Below, one piece after another: positions 5,145 to 6,897 of a stretch of DNA of 6,897 nt (positions are counted from its first letter, which is position 1; every line of letters starts with the position of its first letter). The translations under genes and the position numbers were made by a program. This stretch comes from Chlamydia trachomatis (GTDB lineage Bacteria; Chlamydiota; Chlamydiia; Chlamydiales; 2-12-FULL-49-11). The DNA lies in the NCBI GenBank assembly GCA_945870925.1, contig CAMBTZ010000074.1:1-6897 (forward strand). Direction: 5' to 3'. The notes under the pieces are model-generated. The model worked only from the letters and a program-made list of their open reading frames with translations. It did no database searches and was not told the DNA's origin.

Positions 5145-6897
5145 GAAAGCTCATAACTGATCTTATCTCCTATTAAGGTGAGCTCTAAGTTACATGATCC
5201 GGGAATGTTACCATCAAGTATTTCTCGAGAGAGTAGAGTAACAACCTCGTGCTGAATAAGACGCTTTAATGGTCTTGCTCCAAATAATGGGTCATACCCC
5301 TCTTTTGACAGGAGTTCAAGAACATTTTTTTTCCATGAAAGCTGAATGTGGCGAGAGGTGAGGCGTTTTGCCAGAAGATTTAATTGAATTTCAACAATAG
5401 AGGACATCACCTCTTTTTGTAAAGGCAAGAAAGGGAGAATTTCATCAAGTCTATTTAAGAATTCCGGCCTGAAATGTCTTCTTAAAATTGGCTCTATTGT
5501 GCTAATTATAGACTCTTTAGAAATATTTTCTCGTTTTTGATCCATCATTTTCTGTAGTTCTTCGGATCCGATATTTGAGGTCATGATAAAAAGGGCGTTT
5601 TTACAGTTAATATTTCGTCCTTTACTGTCGGTAAGTCGTCCTTCATCAAAAACCTGAAGAAGGATGTTAAAGACATCGTGATCAGCTTTTTCAATTTCAT
5701 CAAGCAATACTACAGTATAAGGCCTTCTTCTTATAGCTTCAGTAAGTTGTCCACCTTCATCATAACCAACATATCCAGGTGGTGAACCAATTAATTTAGA
5801 TACCGAATGCTTTTCCATATATTCAGACATATCGATTCTAATCATTGCATCTTCTTGATCAAAAAGTTGTTCAGCTAATGCTTTTGCAAGTTCTGTCTTT
5901 CCAACACCTGTTGGTCCAACAAAAAGAAAGACACCAATTGGTCTCATTGGATCGCTAAGACCAGCACGCGAAGCTCTAATTGCATCGGCAACAGCTGTTA
6001 TAGCAAATACCTGACCTACTACTCGCTTTGAAAGCTCTTGCTCAAGGGAGAGTAATTTCTGAGCTTCAGAAGCAAGCATTCTTTGAACCGGAATCCCCGT
6101 CCATTTTGAGACAATTTGAGCTATCAAGTTTTCATCGACCTCTTCTTGAAGCAATCTCCCCTCTTTTGAGCTGAGCGTAACAAGAGCCTCTCCTATCTCT
6201 TTTTCTAACTGAGGGATCTTACCATAACGAAATTCTGCAACTTTGTTATAATCAGAAATCCTTTCAGCCTCATCCATTTGAAATCGCATTTTTTCTAAAG
6301 CGTCTTTTTTCTCTTTTAAAGATAAAAGCAGTTTTTTTTCTTTATCCCACCTTGCATTGAGCTTACTTAAATCTTCTTTTAGAAGGGCAATCTCTTTTCC
6401 CTTTTTCTTCATCTCATCTTCCGAACTTTGGCTCTTTTCTCTTTTTAAACCTTCAACCTCCACTATTAATGAAGCAAGCTCCCTCTCTTTAATATCAATT
6501 GGAAGAGGTCTACTACCGAGCTGCAATCGAATCAAACTTGCCGCCTCATCAATAAGGTCGATTGCCTTATCCGGAAGATTACGATCAGTAATATAGCGAG
6601 TAGATAAAGTAACAGCTGCATGGAGAGCATCTTCTGTAATTTGAACACCGTGATAGATTTCATATTTCTCACGCAGTCCTCTTAGAATTGCTATTGCGTC
6701 CTCCACAGTCGGCTCTTGTACAAATACGGGTTGAAATCTTCTTTCAAGGGCAGCATCTTTTTCAATATATTTTTGGAATTCTTTTAGAGTTGTAGCACCA
6801 ATACAATGAAGCGCACCTCTTGCAAGAGCCGGCTTTAGAAGGTTAGCAGCATCCATAGCACCTTCGGTAGCACCGGCACCAACAAGTGTGTGAATTT
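5126..6897 (-). CDS. clpB: ATP-dependent disaggregase chaperone ClpB, C-terminal two thirds (5' end outside window)
   Basis: The frame is open to the right edge, giving 589 residues of a protein usually about 860 long. The Met codon at 6856 is internal: the preceding codons encode IHTLVGAG, the segment just after Walker B of the first ATPase domain. Counting from that Met, one sees the first domain's sensor GATT (20-23) and arginine-finger ALERRF (36-41), DKAIDLIDEA (96-105), a charged coiled-coil middle domain (about 115-240) that identifies ClpB rather than ClpA or ClpX, and WTGIPV (252-257). The second ATPase domain has Walker A GPTGVGKT (314-321), pore loop GYVGY (361-365), Walker B VVLLDEIEK (382-390), sensor TSN (426-428), RPEFLNRLDE (463-472) and sensor-2 GARPLKR (526-532). 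All key residues are present, so it should be active. ClpB hexamers thread aggregated proteins in the cytoplasm together with DnaK. No promoter is visible because the 5' end is absent. Confidence 0.97.
   Translation of the reverse strand, partial: IHTLVGAGATEGAMDAANLLKPALARGALHCIGATTLKEFQKYIEKDAALERRFQPVFVQEPTVEDAIAILRGLREKYEIYHGVQITEDALHAAVTLSTRYITDRNLPDKAIDLIDEAASLIRLQLGSRPLPIDIKERELASLIVEVEGLKREKSQSSEDEMKKKGKEIALLKEDLSKLNARWDKEKKLLLSLKEKKDALEKMRFQMDEAERISDYNKVAEFRYGKIPQLEKEIGEALVTLSSKEGRLLQEEVDENLIAQIVSKWTGIPVQRMLASEAQKLLSLEQELSKRVVGQVFAITAVADAIRASRAGLSDPMRPIGVFLFVGPTGVGKTELAKALAEQLFDQEDAMIRIDMSEYMEKHSVSKLIGSPPGYVGYDEGGQLTEAIRRRPYTVVLLDEIEKADHDVFNILLQVFDEGRLTDSKGRNINCKNALFIMTSNIGSEELQKMMDQKRENISKESIISTIEPILRRHFRPEFLNRLDEILPFLPLQKEVMSSIVEIQLNLLAKRLTSRHIQLSWKKNVLELLSKEGYDPLFGARPLKRLIQHEVVTLLSREILDGNIPGSCNLELTLIGDKISYELSQSTIS

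Noticed and set aside
6357..6596. 79-codon plus-strand open frame opposite clpB
   Set aside because: Its Ser/Leu/Phe-rich composition is what the complement of a Lys/Glu-rich coiled coil gives.
6854..6856. Met codon as the clpB start
   Set aside because: The frame stays open to the window edge and the preceding codons (IHTLVGAG) match the conserved core of the first ClpB ATPase domain, so the gene is cut by the window and does not start here.

Overview
The window (about 6.9 kb, moderately AT-rich, densely coded) most likely comes from a member of the Chlamydiota, probably an environmental, amoeba- or animal-associated lineage rather than the genus Chlamydia. The main evidence is the ClpB fragment, whose second ATPase domain (stretches such as QRMLASEAQKLLSLEQEL and CKNALFIMTSNIGS) reads like chlamydial ClpB as I remember it. 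An AGCS-type amino-acid carrier fits this, as do two proteins I cannot place in common families. This assignment rests on recall, not on a database search.

Layout, left to right. Positions 1-216 hold the C-terminal end of a gene cut by the left edge. Positions 312-1397 hold a complete paralogue of it on the same strand: an N-terminal export signal followed by five repeated beta-strand units, which I read as a five-bladed beta-propeller related to the GH130/GH43/GH32 fold. The two genes form a tandem pair, or the right end of a longer array. Positions 1486-2802 (+) encode an AGCS (AlsT/DagA-like) sodium:alanine/glycine symporter, 88 bp downstream and possibly read through from the propeller gene. 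Positions 2793-3569 (-) encode a 258-residue protein with a GNAT-like N-terminal part and a degenerate acetyl-CoA loop. Its 3' end overlaps that of the transporter by 10 bp. A 138-bp AT-rich spacer (3570-3707) separates it from the divergent gene at 3708-5144 (+), a 478-residue protein of unknown function with a paired hydrophobic segment. That gene converges on, and overlaps by 19 bp, the C-terminal two thirds of clpB (5126-6897, -), which runs off the right edge.

No pathway joins these genes. clpB is cytoplasmic proteostasis, the carrier is nutrient uptake, and the propeller paralogues are predicted to act outside the cytoplasm, perhaps on glycans. The most interesting parts are the duplicated exported propeller family and the two unrecognised proteins around the divergent spacer. 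I saw no tRNA or rRNA gene, CRISPR array, insertion sequence, riboswitch or convincing rho-independent terminator. No gene-free stretch exceeds 140 bp.
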